This document shows, piece by piece, positions 48,501 through 59,162 of a stretch of DNA of 64,000 nucleotides; the first letter of the stretch is position 1; each line of letters starts with the position of its first letter. The notes under the pieces are model-generated. The model worked only from the letters and a program-made list of their open reading frames with translations, made no database searches and was not told the origin of the DNA. Location of the stretch: contig JAFEKR010000010.1 of NCBI GenBank assembly GCA_019022495.1, positions 1,612,001 through 1,676,000 on the forward strand, read 5' to 3'. The DNA comes from Epichloe hybrida. Lineage: Eukaryota > Ascomycota > Sordariomycetes > Hypocreales > Clavicipitaceae. The translations under genes and the position numbers were made by a program.

Positions 48501-50403
48501 CACAGTATCAACGTGAATGTTGGGCAGGCAACACTATTCCTACGACCAAGGTGAGCGATGCCAACTGCAACTACTACTGCAAGGGCGATATGAAGCAAGT
48601 CTGCGGCGGCAATGGAAACATTGGCAACGACGGCACGTACATGTCTTTGTTTGCGGACACCTTGAAGTGGGATGGAAATACCACACAACCCGCTCCTCCT
48701 CCTGAACCTGTCGTCAACCCGGGTGTATCAGCATACACCAGCGTTGGGTGTTACACCGAGTCAACCAATGGCCGTGCTCTGCCAAATGGCAAAGCCACGG
48801 ACAAGCAGACTGTCAAGAACTGTGTAGATGCTTGCAAGGCCAGTAACTACATCTATGCCGGTGTAGAATACGGCGGCGAGGTAAGCTGGCAAATCCTTGT
48901 CTGGTCCCGTTCGATTCTTTGGCTAACATCTCGCAGTGTTGGTGCGGTAATGCATGGGGTGGCGGCGCTGTTCCCGCGCCTGCCGCGGACTGCAAAATGA
49001 CTTGCAATGACAACTCCACGGAGTATTGCGGTGGGCCATCTCGTCTGAATGCATACCGACTTGGCAACGGGACCTCTTCATCTACGACTGCCACGACTCT
49101 ACCCGTCACGTCTTCGACTTCTAGCTTCAGCAATCTCACCTTGATTTCCACGAGTGGAAGCGATGCGGTTGTAAGCACCACCACCACAGTCACCTCTGCC
49201 ACCTCTATTGTTATGTCATCTACAACCACCCCATCAACACCAACACCGACTGCGCCGTACAGGAGAGCCAAGGTTGGCGACTGGGTCCACCAGGGTTGCT
49301 GGACAGAAGCTACAAACGGCCGCGCCCTGGTTGATCGCACCTACGCAAATGACAGCATGACTCTCGACTCGTGTGCCAAGTTTTGCGATGGCCTGACCTA
49401 CTTTGGTGTCGAGTATGGCCGCGAGTGTTACTGTGGCAATGCCCTCCAGGCCGGCAGCGTCAATGCTACCAACCAGGCCGACTGCAGCTTCTTGTGCCCC
49501 GGCGACAAATCGCAGTATTGTGGAGCTGGCGTTCGACTGGAGCTGTACAAGATTGGTCCTGCTCAAGTCTCGACAATTTCCTCTTCTGGGCAGACACTAT
49601 TCGAAGAACGCATCGGCGATACTGTTGATTCTACCACGACACCCGCGTCCAAATCCTCTCCTTCCACCACATCGGCGGCGACAACAACAACGACAACAAC
49701 AACAGCTGTAAACTCGACGACTGGTGCGTCTTCGGCCGCTAGCACCTCTACATCTGCACTGGCGTCTGGCTCCAGCTTAACTCCGACTACGAGCCCGGCT
49801 CCCGTAAACAGTTCAGCTGCTGCTACCAGCAGCCCAGTCGTCAGCACCAGATCTGTTGTCGCTGCCAATTTTGCTGCCAGTGCTTCGAGCTCGGCTCCCA
49901 CCAGCAGTTCCCTTGTCAGCACCTCAAGCTCTACTTCCTCCAGCAGCTCCAACCCCCCAAGCTCGACATCCAGCGCAACAGGTACATCGAAGAAGGCATC
50001 ATCAACCACTGCCTCTACCCAGTCAGTCTCACCCACCCCGACCGGACCCGTCATCTCGAACGGCAACTCAAACTTCACTTACTACGGCTGCGTGCTGGAG
50101 CCCAACAATGGCCGAATCCTCAAAAAACAGCTTCTCAACCACGTCAACATGACCATCAACATGTGCTTACAGACGTGCTGGAAGTACAACTATGCGGGTG
50201 TCGAGTACGGCAGAGAGTGCTGGTGCGGCAACAAGGTCAACTATGGTGGTAGGGCGGCCACCACGCCTGGAAAGAATGTCACCAACTCACAGTGTAACTT
50301 CTTGTGCCCCGGAAATAAGACGGAGCTCTGCGGATCACACGTCCGACTTTCCTTGTACTCTCGCAAGAATCTACCAAGCACCTTGGCTGGTCGCTTATTT
50401 TAA
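45517..50403 (+). CDS. Large secreted beta-propeller protein with four WSC domains
   Basis: Three exons, 45517-45635, 45727-48880 and 48937-50403, encode about 1579 residues. A signal peptide (MVALRALLVTATTFMGLVNG) precedes WGGDNSRAGYQTNHNMDP, made by the exon 1/2 join. Residues about 45-510 look like a PQQ-type/quinoprotein-like beta-propeller with repeated VYFATAQNNVYKLDAKTG-like blades. Residues about 510-900 hold Ig-like modules of the ASH/choice-of-anchor type (SPVDFGSVNI). Four Cys-rich WSC carbohydrate-binding domains follow, near 920-1010, 1042-1133, 1205-1295 and 1470-1565, with motifs ECWAGN, CWCGN, ECYCGN and ECWCGN. Long Ser/Thr-rich, probably O-mannosylated linkers separate the last three. 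No C-terminal membrane anchor is seen. A role in cell-wall or glycan binding is likely; the propeller's substrate is unknown. Confidence 0.9.
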
Positions 50404-50829
50404 TAATGCGTTTTATATACGTAATGCTGTCATCGCAGCATCCGCTCATGTTATTGTACATCAGAGCATACGCATGCACATATATTTCTTTTCAATAGTA
50501 TATTTTCCTGGCCGGCGCCAATGGGATACATACACTTGGGCGGTTACGAGGCATATGGGTTAAAACTGGGCATTTGGGATTTCATGCATCATGGTCCATA
50601 GAATGGCATTGATGAATTACGTGACGCAAAGTCACCGGGTTGTATTTTAGTAGGAACTGCGCAAACGTGTAAAATATGGTGCTCGAATATATGTATATAT
50701 AATTGCTCTTCTCTCGGAATCGAGTGACGTTGAACAAAGGGTTTCAGCTCTTGAAACTAGCTCGGTCAATATCCCCAATCATACAGAAGAATGCAGTATG
50801 GCCAAATTCGGTCTTGTATCCATCCATAT

Positions 50830-51110
50830 GTGTTGAGGATATTCACAGCCTCACATCGTAGCCTTAGATATCAGGCATCACTCTTGTCATCCCCTCTTTG
50901 TTTGACGATGCAGCTTCCCACATCGCGTTTGATATCGCGGTTCATTGCAGGCTTCGTTTGAAGACCTAGATTCATCGGAGTCATCAGACTGATAGATTTG
51001 AAGCTTATAAGCTTCCCTTTTCTCTGCTAGATTCCGAATTCCTAGATAGTAATTCTACATCTTCTCTTCTAATCACTCTTTGCCTCCATCTGCATCACTC
51101 CACAATATGG
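50830..51110. repeat. Dispersed repeat copy C (least mutated)
   Basis: Aligns with copy A at 1-240 from 50859 on, and in its first part with copy B at 43495-43610. It retains C and G at most positions where copy A has T and A. No coding potential is visible, and the family is unknown. Confidence 0.75.
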
Positions 51111-51330
51111 ACCGAATAGCACAGAAGAAGCAAAAGGAGGTTTTAACCCACGCAGCGGCTAACGTGGCCCCACTCCTTTTCACATGAATCGCGCACTAGG
51201 CCCCTTTTCGCTCTAGCTTCCTTTCCCTTTCCTAATACTCCGCAAGGTACCTAAGGTACCTTTTTTGATCCTAGTCCCTGTTTCCCTTCGGTCCTTGCCA
51301 ATAGCTCATTGGCTCAATTCCCCCTGTCAA

Positions 51331-51357
51331 GTAGATTTGCAAAATGATTCAGGGGCG
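51331..51357. repeat. Relic related to the element at 59559-59786
   Basis: GTAGATTTGCAAAATGATTC followed by AGGGGCG matches the arm at 59559-59588 in reverse complement. It has C and G at two positions (TGCAAAATGATT) where that arm has T and A, a RIP-like difference. Upstream, 51250-51280 also resembles 59730-59752. Confidence 0.45.
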
Positions 51358-51884
51358 CGACGTCGTCACGGCGCTTCTGGCAGCTGCCATCCATCAGCCT
51401 TATTTCCGGAACCGACCCCCGCAATGGATGAACCGCGCGTCCGAGTTTCGCCTTTCAACACGCTGAACGGACCCTTTTCCCAAGGATGATTACATGAAGC
51501 CAGTTAGTTAGTTCCCTGGGGCAAAATTCCACCGTGGGGTGATTAATCAATGGAAATGAGACTGATTTTTTTTTTTTTTTTTTTTTGGCTAGCGGAGACG
51601 CTCAAGTACTTATTTGGTATTTCTCAACCCGACATCATCAACCTGGATGACTCTGTGCTAAATACAGAGGCCCATCCATCCGTTCAAGGTGCCCTTCCAA
51701 AGCACAGCACACAGCATACATCTCCAAGGGGTGAGTAACTTTTCGGTGCCGCCGTACAAGCCCATTCAGCAACCGACGGAGCCTCCACGTCCCAACATTT
51801 CAACTCCCCGCGTCACGGCCCCCGGTTTCCTCACATTCCCACATGAACTCAGATCCATCGTCATGGCCAACCCCCGCACGTGAG

Positions 51885-52256
51885 TTAGGCCTTCACGATT
51901 CCAGAGGCACTGACGGCCGCCCACGCCTGAGAGGTCCATTCACCGCAGCGACAGGCAGGGACGGCGTAACCAGTCTCGGAACTAGCGGGGTACTGGGAAT
52001 CGGGAGCTGCCACGGAACGGCAGATGCGCTCCAGTTCGGGGACATGGTCTTTGCTGATGACGCCCTTGGCATCGGCGAACTTGAACCGGGACAGCCTCTC
52101 CTGGTTGCATTTGAAGACCAGTCTGCCGTTGGCGCTGACGGCGCCGCGGACGTCGAAGAGGGTGCCGCAGCCGTCTTCGTTGGTCTGGACGAATATGCCA
52201 TGATGGGAGGCGACGTGTTCGCCGAACCGGACGGTAAAAACGGCGTAGGTGGTCAT
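51885..52256 (-). CDS. Small hypothetical protein
   Basis: A single-exon ATG-started frame of 123 codons. The protein is compact and not low-complexity, with SHHGIFVQTNEDGCGTLFDV, RFKFADAKGVISKDHVPELE and a C-terminal CRCGEWTSQA. The layout (His-rich start, GTLFDV strand, a helix with PELERIC, and a Cys-Trp segment near the end) resembles small uncharacterised fungal proteins I have seen, but I cannot name a family. The coding strand is supported by the more natural composition of this frame compared with the other strand. A poly-T tract lies directly upstream of the start on the coding-strand side. Confidence 0.55.
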   Translation of the reverse strand: MTTYAVFTVRFGEHVASHHGIFVQTNEDGCGTLFDVRGAVSANGRLVFKCNQERLSRFKFADAKGVISKDHVPELERICRSVAAPDSQYPASSETGYAVPACRCGEWTSQAWAAVSASGIVKA

Positions 52257-53060
52257 TTTCTTTTTTTTTTTTTTTTGAGGGGGGGGGCTGGGTGTTCTTG
52301 TTTATTATTATTCTTTGTCTCGGAGACTGCAAGTCCGGGGAAAGAAAAAAGTGATGTAAGCCGTGTCTTGGTATAGATTGAGATACGTCTCGTATAGGTG
52401 GTGATGGGGGAGTTGCGGGAGCCAAGAGTAAGCAAGGGAGCACAGCGTATAGGTGTAGCAGATGGAAGTTGGGGTGCAAAGCAAAAGAGTAATTTTGCAG
52501 AGGCGGCACCGCGTTCATATATGTATCGTCCATCAGTCTTCCATGGTGAATCACGAAACAGCTTGCTTGACTGCGTGATTCGCCGTGCCATGTAGCACGA
52601 GGCAAGTGTGCTGCCCAGATCAGTGAAGCAGGATTCTGTATCACGTCGTGCCGCGACGGGTCGGCGTTGTTTGCGTGAAATGGTTCGGGACGTGAATTGA
52701 TGTGGTCTTTTGTGTGTGTGTGGTGCGTGTGTTGTTCATCTTGCTTTGCTTTGCTTTGCTTTGCTTTGCTTTGCTTGCGCTGGTGACAATCTCGTGCAAA
52801 CGACGTGGATGCTCCGGATGGATTCACATCTCAAGCAAGTAGAACGTATTTCCGAGGTGGTAAAAACTTTGGCACAATGGAGCGCTGGACATGGTAAGAG
52901 AGTAAGTAGTGATTCGTGAGAGTTGTTGCCCAGTTCGAGCTTTGCTGGCGAGAAGATGGTTTGCTCCCGCCATTACGAAGCCGTCAAGTCGTTGGCCCCG
53001 TTGATAATTTCCTGCAGATGAATGAATGATGTGAGTGAGTCTAGTCCGTACGGAGGGAGT
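52257..53060. other. Intergenic, low-complexity
   Basis: Apart from poly-T near 52260-52276 and the CTTTG array, nothing coding is supported. Confidence 0.5.
52737..52777. repeat. (CTTTG)n pentanucleotide array
   Basis: About eight tandem units, preceded by a (GT)n-rich stretch at 52711-52735. Confidence 0.9.
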
Positions 53061-53061
53061 T

Positions 53062-53574
53062 AGACGAAAGTAGGATGACCCCAAGTCCAACCACCACGGG
53101 GGCATCACGGCCACCGTGTTCCGCTGCCATCACACCGTCCCCTGCGTAGGATACGTCTTCCGCTCGCTCTCCCACCGGCTGAAGCCGCGTTATAAATCCC
53201 TGGGGCCCGCACAGCTCAGGCACCTCCGGCAGTCGGGCGTGGTCCTCACCGAGCCTCATTCCACGCCCATGTTTGCCTTTCTGGGGGATACAACCGCTTC
53301 CACGCTTGCTTCTGAGCCGTCCTGGCTGCAGGAGGGCATCCCCGTCGTCATCACCGAGTGCAGCTTCTTGTATGACGACCACAGTCAGCAGGCCGACAAG
53401 ATGAAGCAAACCAAGTGGAGGGATCTGGAGCCCATCATTCGCAAGTGGCCTCGGACGACCTTTGTCCTCACCCACTTCAGTATGCGGTACTCGGACCGGC
53501 AAGTTTGCGACTTCTTCAGGACACTTCGGCATCTGCCGCCGAACATGGTCATCTGGGCGGATCCCGAGGACTAA
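53062..53574 (+). pseudogene. Truncated metallo-beta-lactamase (tRNase Z-like) fragment
   Basis: An open frame reads DDPKSNHHGGITATVF onward with no ATG and is preceded directly by a TAG. It contains GVVLTEPHSTPMFAFLGDTT, IPVVITECSFLYDDH and TTFVLTHFSMRYSD, which match the C-terminal half of metallo-beta-lactamase-fold proteins of the ribonuclease Z type. The N-terminal half with the HxHxDH metal motif is absent from all frames upstream. At most a fragment remains, about 170 residues against roughly 350-400 expected. The junction lies close to a TACGGAG motif at 53047. Confidence 0.7.
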
Positions 53575-54261
53575 AAGGACAAGGTTGCACGCGTATGGCT
53601 TTGCTGGACGCCATTACGGGCTGCTTCAGCTATGTCGACGTAACGATGTTGGTCGTAAATCAGCCGTCCTGGTTCTACGGCCCAGCAATATCAACCATCT
53701 GGCTTGTGCCGTGTCACTGACGCTCAAAACGACTGTAATTACCGCAATGAGATACCTGCGAGGAATCAAAAAGCAACAACTTGCATAAAGACGTTTTGAT
53801 TTTTTTTTTCCCCGTCTTTTTTCCCTCTTCCCCCCCCCCATCAAACAATACCTCAGGATGTCACCGACGCTCGAATGGCCGTGACAGGTATGTCTGGAGG
53901 TTTCATTATGTACATTGGGGTGTCATGCGATACATGCCAATGCCCCAGAAAGAGGAACCAATATTTTGTGCCATGTGGCTGCTTCATGCACGCTCCTCCC
54001 ATCTTATTCATGCTCGGCGCGAAGCTCCTTGTACAGAACATGGGCTTCCCCGAGTCAAGTCGTTGGCGAAAGAACAGAATACTCCCAAACCATGAATGCG
54101 CCCTGTTGGTATAAACATGTATGGAAAAAAAATAGAGTGCGCGTGATACTGGTCGGGTAAATATCGTGCAGTGTGGAGAGTCTGAGACGGTGATAGTCGT
54201 GCATTTGTTCTTCACAGACGCCACGAGTTATCCAAGTTTATGGTTTTCTTTGGGGCGTTGG
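53575..54261. other. Intergenic region, possible further relic
   Basis: The first 140 bases after the truncated fragment keep a protein-like reading in another frame (FAGRHYGLLQLCRRNDVGRK), suggesting more decayed coding sequence. The rest is unremarkable. The right end is the 3' region of the GT34 gene. Confidence 0.4.
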
Positions 54262-55718
54262 CTATCGCGCAGCCTTGTTCTTCTTCTTCTTCTTCAAGGC
54301 CTCAAGAGGTCCATGCGCAAGCAAATCGGCTTCTTCAATGTAGAAAGTTGGCTTCTCCCTCAAGTATTGTTCGTGGAAGAGCTTAGGGTAAGGACCGGGC
54401 ATTTGCTGACCGACGTCGAGCTTGATCTGGTCGTCTTTTCCGAACCACAGATGACGGATGAAAACACCATGGCAGCCTAAACCGCTCTGTGGATAGCCGT
54501 TTGCCTCGGTGCATGGCAGCTCTCGAATGTGCTCAGTAAAGTTGTATCGCACAAAGGTGCCGAAGCCCCCTTGATCAGTCGGTTGACCGGGCTTATTCAG
54601 GCGGAACATCTCGCATCCAGGATAGGGACCGTTGTCGTCGGGACACTTGCTCCAATGGTCCATAATTTTGTGCGTCATTGGATTGTTCTGCGCGACGATG
54701 AAGCCGGTATTGAGATATAGCTTGCCGAATCTGTCCTTGTTGTGGTCCAAATCGGGGTCAATAGCAAGAGCCAATGAGTTGTTGTCGGGATAAAGCTTCC
54801 AGTAGTTCATCAACCACTCAAAGGGCAAGTCGAGGTGGTGGAAAATGGCGTCCGAGTCCAGATAGATACACACGTCGTGTTCCTTGAGAATCTTGGAGAT
54901 GACAGGAGGCTTCCTCCACGAGGCGCGACGATCACCTGGGTCGGCAGTGTTGACGTAGTAGTACTTGTATCCATGAATGCGCGCTGCATGCACAAGATAA
55001 AGTCAGTCATTCGCCTCGATCCATCTTCAGTCTGCCCGCCTGCTCGGGACGGACAGGGGCACAGGGAAAGCATAATACCATAAACGTAGTGGTTCAGCAA
55101 CCCCAACGACAGGCCGTGCACACCATTGGGACTGCCCCAATCCATGGTCTCCGGGCCGTAAATCTCGCCTGGTCCATTGAACCTGCGATTGTCAAGGTCA
55201 ATGACGCATAGATTCTCGCGCATGGGCTGCTGCCAGTGAGCCCTGTCTATCAGATTCCACTCGAATGCATCGTAGGGCTTGAATTTGTGTGCATCAGGGG
55301 CGATTGACGCCTTGTGGAGCTGCTTCAAATAGAAGTCCCGAAGTTCGTCATCGCTTTCAGGGGCGGCATCAGAGGCGGCAGGCCTGCTCGGGCTGACATG
55401 CGCCGCTGGCTGCGAGACGCCGGTGTCGTCGACAACTGTTGGCGCTGAGCCTGCAGTGGACTTGGACTTGGCATTCGGTCTGTCATGGCAAGCGGGCCGA
55501 ATCTGATTAGCTGGAGACATGGTCGCAAATCAACATGGCTGTGCGCGGAAGAGAACACAATGCCATCATTTTTCCTACCGGATGGGAAACTGCCAGGATT
55601 CCAAGTGGTTAAAGATGAGGCCGATGAATGCCGCGACGGAGAAGACGAATCCCACCAGGATGATCAAGCCCTTGGTAGAGCGCGTAGAGCGCGTAGAGCG
55701 CGCAGAATGGCCTAGCAT
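54262..55718 (-). CDS. Glycosyltransferase, GT34 (GMA12/MNN10) type, Golgi membrane
   Basis: Type II membrane glycosyltransferase, likely alpha-galactosyl- or alpha-mannosyltransferase of the Golgi. Three minus-strand exons, 55718-55579, 55479-55079 and 54983-54262, give 420 residues. The N terminus has a single transmembrane segment (GLIILVGFVFSVAAFIGLIF, about 17-36) after a basic Arg/Ser stretch, then a Ser/Pro-rich stem. The catalytic domain shows HGYKYYYVNTAD, KPPVISKILKEHDVCIYLDS with the DxD metal motif (Asp 223 and 225), LNTGFIVAQNNP, and a C-terminal poly-Lys tail. Introns are supported by joins FPIRPNAKSK and VYARIHGYK. The gene stands just downstream of, and on the same strand as, a GT25-type gene. 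The acceptor substrate cannot be told. Confidence 0.87.
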
Positions 55719-56173
55719 GTTGGGCAGCGCAGTCCCGACATGAAGAGGTTGCTGGGGGTGGTCAAGACAAGGAGAGGTTTCTCGGGAGCGAGGACAAGTT
55801 TTAAAGGAAGAGAGGGCTGCCAGAAGATCAGAAGATGGCGTCTGTTGCACACACAAGACGTCCAGGAGGAAGGAGCAAGGCCCAACAAGCAAGACAAGAA
55901 GGCGAAGTCGAGACGAGACACAAGTTGTCGCGCAGTGACGTTGGCTCCAACCTTAAGTTAGGGCACACATGTAGATAATGGGGTACTAAATAACAAAATA
56001 AGTAAAGTCAATAGTCAATTGAAGTGGTGGACCCAGGACTGCCAAGCCAAGCCAAGCCAAGCCAGGCCAAGCCAAGCGACAGGCCGCGCGTGGCTCAGAA
56101 ATAATCGGCAACAATCAAGACTTGATTGGCCTCTTCATCATCCCCTCAGGCCCTCAGGGGCCCCTTCACTCTT
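55719..56173. other. Spacer between tandem glycosyltransferase genes
   Basis: Promoter of the GT34 gene and 3' region of the GT25 gene. Contains the pentanucleotide array at 56039-56076. Confidence 0.55.
56039..56076. repeat. (GCCAA)n pentanucleotide array
   Basis: About seven units of GCCAA with one variant. Confidence 0.88.
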
Positions 56174-57677
56174 TCACGATTTGCCCAGGTCGTTATATGA
56201 TGCCTGGCCACTTAGAAGCGGGTCAAGAGCCTTTTTCCCACTGTTCCGCAAACTTTCGCTGCCCTTGGGGGTTTTGTCTGCCGTGTCCGTCAGATCATCA
56301 ATGTCGCTGTCCGAGACTGTCCCCGTTTTCCAGGGAACTACCGGAGGCGGTACCAGGGTCAATGAGCTCAGCAGATTGTTTTGGATGGCGCTCATGATGG
56401 CCAGGTCGACCGGTCCCTGCAGCCCTTTGCCGTTGCCGACCGTGTACAAGAGCCTCTTCGCCCCCTGGAGAGTGACGGCATAGCCGACGGTACATACGCT
56501 GTACCACGTTGGCGCAAGCACTCGGACGCGCGTCTCGTCGGTAAGATGGACGCCCCAGTCGCTAAGCTCGGAAGAATACGCGCCCGACATCCTGATACCA
56601 TTGGCATTAGCACGAGTACACAAAACAACACAAAGCAAAAAGCCAGAAGGGGCCAGAAGGGGCCAGAAGGGGCCAGAAGGGGTCAGAAGGGGTGCAATGC
56701 CCACTCACTCGTTCTTATTCGGCGCAGATGGATCATCATACACCTCGTGCTGGGGCCGATTGTCTTTGTTGGGGATGTCCCAGCAGGAGCCAATATACAG
56801 CATATCCCATTCAAGCCCTAGCAAGTGTTCATTTCTCTAGTCAGCATGCGATCCGATGCGATGCGATGCGATCCGATGCTTTCATTCGACGGTAACAGTT
56901 GCTTCTGTTGACATCTTACCATACGGTGCGTGTTCCTCTTCATAAGCTGTCGGCGGGAGCTTCCTCAACTTGGTCTGTCTCATCTGACGACTGAGTCTTT
57001 CGAAAATATTATGAACGTCGACGTCCCAGTCCGCGTCGTCCTCCAAGATAATGGCACTTGTGACGTTTTCGGTGACCATCCTCTGCCACACGTCTGCATG
57101 GCTTCGCCAGCATCCCAGCTGTTCTGGCTTCAAGTTGTTACTTCCGGCTGGTTTCGCTTTTTCGGCAACCAAGCTGCCGTTCACCTAGAACTACTGTTAG
57201 AAGTCTGCCTCTCCATGACCGAATCGCCCCCCCCCTTTTTTTTCTTCTTCTTCTTCTCTGAATGAGGAAAGCTGTAATGCGGGACATTTACCCCGTCTTG
57301 GAGTGTGAGCTCAACGTTGGTCAACGAAGCGAGCAAGGTCATCCAGTCTAGTCGATCCGTCCGACTTCCCACGCCACGGGTATCAGCTGAGAACTTGCAC
57401 TCATGGAAGTGTACGGGCTGGTGGGACGGTACCTAGGCAAGTTGATCAAGTAGATCTTTTCGAATCCAAGCGTTCGATTATGTGCTGCTAGCGAAATATC
57501 CTTTTTGGCAGTGACTGGCCACACTTTCTCCCGATCCAGAACGCCCATAGGATACTGGCGTTGATTCAACCCTTGATAACCCAACAAGAAGAGGACGCAG
57601 ATCAACACGGCGATTCCGGTGAACTTGGTCCGATTTTGGGGGATCATGGCGTACATCTTGGAGGAGAACGGCGTCAT
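56174..57677 (-). CDS. Glycosyltransferase family 25-type membrane protein
   Basis: Five minus-strand exons, 57677-57433, 57364-57292, 57184-56920, 56817-56709 and 56591-56174, join in frame to 369 residues. A type II membrane anchor (about residues 19-36) precedes the domain start LGFEKIYLINLPSRTDRLDW, which is restored by the exon 1/2 join and is the usual opening of LPS-type GT25 enzymes. It continues with LGCWRSHADVWQRM, the acidic AIILEDDADWD (about 149-159), PYGLEWDMLYIGSCWD, and YAVTLQGAKRLLYTVG. The acceptor of intron 1 is AAG rather than the usual CAG/TAG, chosen because it alone gives SRTDRLDW. Intron 4 contains a decamer tandem repeat and intron 3 a GCGAT array. ATG 57656 is an alternative start. 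Likely a Golgi enzyme; sugar and acceptor are unknown. Confidence 0.87.
56640..56696. repeat. Decamer tandem repeat inside GT25 intron 4
   Basis: About five copies of AGAAGGGGCC, the last with a C-to-T change, inside the intron at 56592-56708. Confidence 0.88.
56847..56879. repeat. (GCGAT)n array inside GT25 intron 3
   Basis: GCGAT/CCGAT units in tandem inside the intron at 56818-56919. Confidence 0.8.
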
Positions 57678-57894
57678 TGTGCATCAGCATCTGCTGCGGG
57701 CGGTATAGCTGCCTCCAAACTGGCAGGAAAGTCGAGACTGGGCACAAAGTCGAAAGAGAGAAAAAAAAGAAGAGCCAGAAATCATATTCTTTCTCGAGAA
57801 AATAGAGCGTGACCTGCTCCCTGAGCAAGAAGGCCGCGCAAGTAATGTGCCTTGCCTGTGCGGGGGCATGGGTATGCAAGGTCTTTTACGTTTC

Positions 57895-57911
57895 TACGGA
57901 GTACTCCGTAT
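57895..57911. repeat. Palindromic TACGGAGTACTCCGTA motif
   Basis: A perfect 16-base palindrome made of TACGGAGTA and its complement. Single copies of the same motif are scattered over the non-coding parts of the window. Confidence 0.6.
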
Positions 57912-58452
57912 AGGCACATTTCATAAGAGACATGCGGATAATAGCCTAAAGTACACTTCTGTGACAAGGATGATACATACAAGTCAAGGTTCATTATCTT
58001 TCCATGGGACATTGACCCAGGCCATGTACGTCCGTATCGACGTTGGTCTTGGGACTTGTTCATTCTTTTGACATACAATTTTCCAAATTTCCTGTCCTGG
58101 TTTGATCGTCATGTTCATAGCCAGTACATAGATCATGTCACGCTTCAAGACTCACTTCTCATTTGTACGTTGAAGATCATCGTGCGAGCCGCTGGACCGA
58201 ATACGAGAACGTGTCAGGGCATGTGGAATCCAATTTACATGTACGGAGTACATATCATGTCTGGCAGGGGAGGGGTGGTGCTGATTTCCCCCCTTTCTCG
58301 TAATGAACAGTTTGCCGCCATGAGACGGAATCCCGAGACTTCCGGCCCCCATCGTACCGTACCGGTACGGCTGCTTCTCCCATCAGGGGGGCGATGTTGC
58401 AGACTGGCAACAACTTGTGCAGATGGGACACAGCCCCCCGGTTCATTGTACA

Positions 58453-58507
58453 AATCTACCTGATAGGGAGGAATTAAGCCAATCTACCTGATAGGTGGAA
58501 TCAAGCC
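58453..58507. repeat. 28-base tandem duplication
   Basis: AATCTACCTGATAGGG...AAGCC at 58453-58480 is followed directly by a copy at 58481-58507 with three or four differences. Confidence 0.75.
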
Positions 58508-59162
58508 AATCGGCCCATTAACTTGGGGAGTATGAGTAAGACAGGAACTAATCCGTACCATGAATTATTCATAATTTACACGCCGAGTACGGAGTAGAAA
58601 TAGATACGTATTTTCATAGCACCACATGCCCTGTGCAATCTCCTTACATATTATAACTCTCTCATGATATTATGTATGTAGTAGTCCGTATTCGTCCGTA
58701 CATATACGGACGTACGGAGCACATACGGAGTACATAGTACTGTAAATAGAGACGAACAAAAAGATGGGGCATGTAGAATTGTTAAAATGAAACAGGACGG
58801 AGCATCTATGCACTTCCATGCAGCAAGGGCACAGAGTCCCCTGCTGGTCTTATGGGTGCACCCTGCGGCACACATGTCGGACGGAAATCAACAAGACGGG
58901 CGGGCACTCGACGCCCGACAGGCCGAGTAAATAATAAGCTGAGCGCCAGCCACATCTCCTCGCGAACGCTTGCTGACGAGAGATTCGAAACCCGAAGGAT
59001 CTGGGGCCGATATTACGGATTACCAGAGCACTTCTTCCTGTGCGTCAAGGTATCGATTGGGTCTCTGGACTTGGGAGTTCCGCAATGACTTGGAAGGGCA
59101 ACAATCATGATGAGAGAGCGCCGAGGTTGATTGATAGGCCTGCTGTGACAATTTTTTTCAAT

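Larger units (their letters stand above)
50404..51884. other. Intergenic region with repeat relics
   Basis: No gene supported. Contains dispersed-repeat copy C (50830-51110), a short relic related to the inverted-repeat element at 59.6 kb (about 51250-51357) and a poly-T tract at 51567-51586. Confidence 0.6.
57678..59162. other. Intergenic region rich in TACGGAGTA motifs
   Basis: No supported gene. TACGGAGTA or its complement occurs near 57895 (as a palindrome with CTCCGTA), 58240, 58587 and several times at 58690-58735. A 28-base tandem duplication lies at 58453-58507. Confidence 0.55.

Noticed and set aside
49563..50078. 171-codon minus-strand frame rich in Val and Glu
   Set aside because: Complement of the Ser/Thr-rich linker of the WSC protein.
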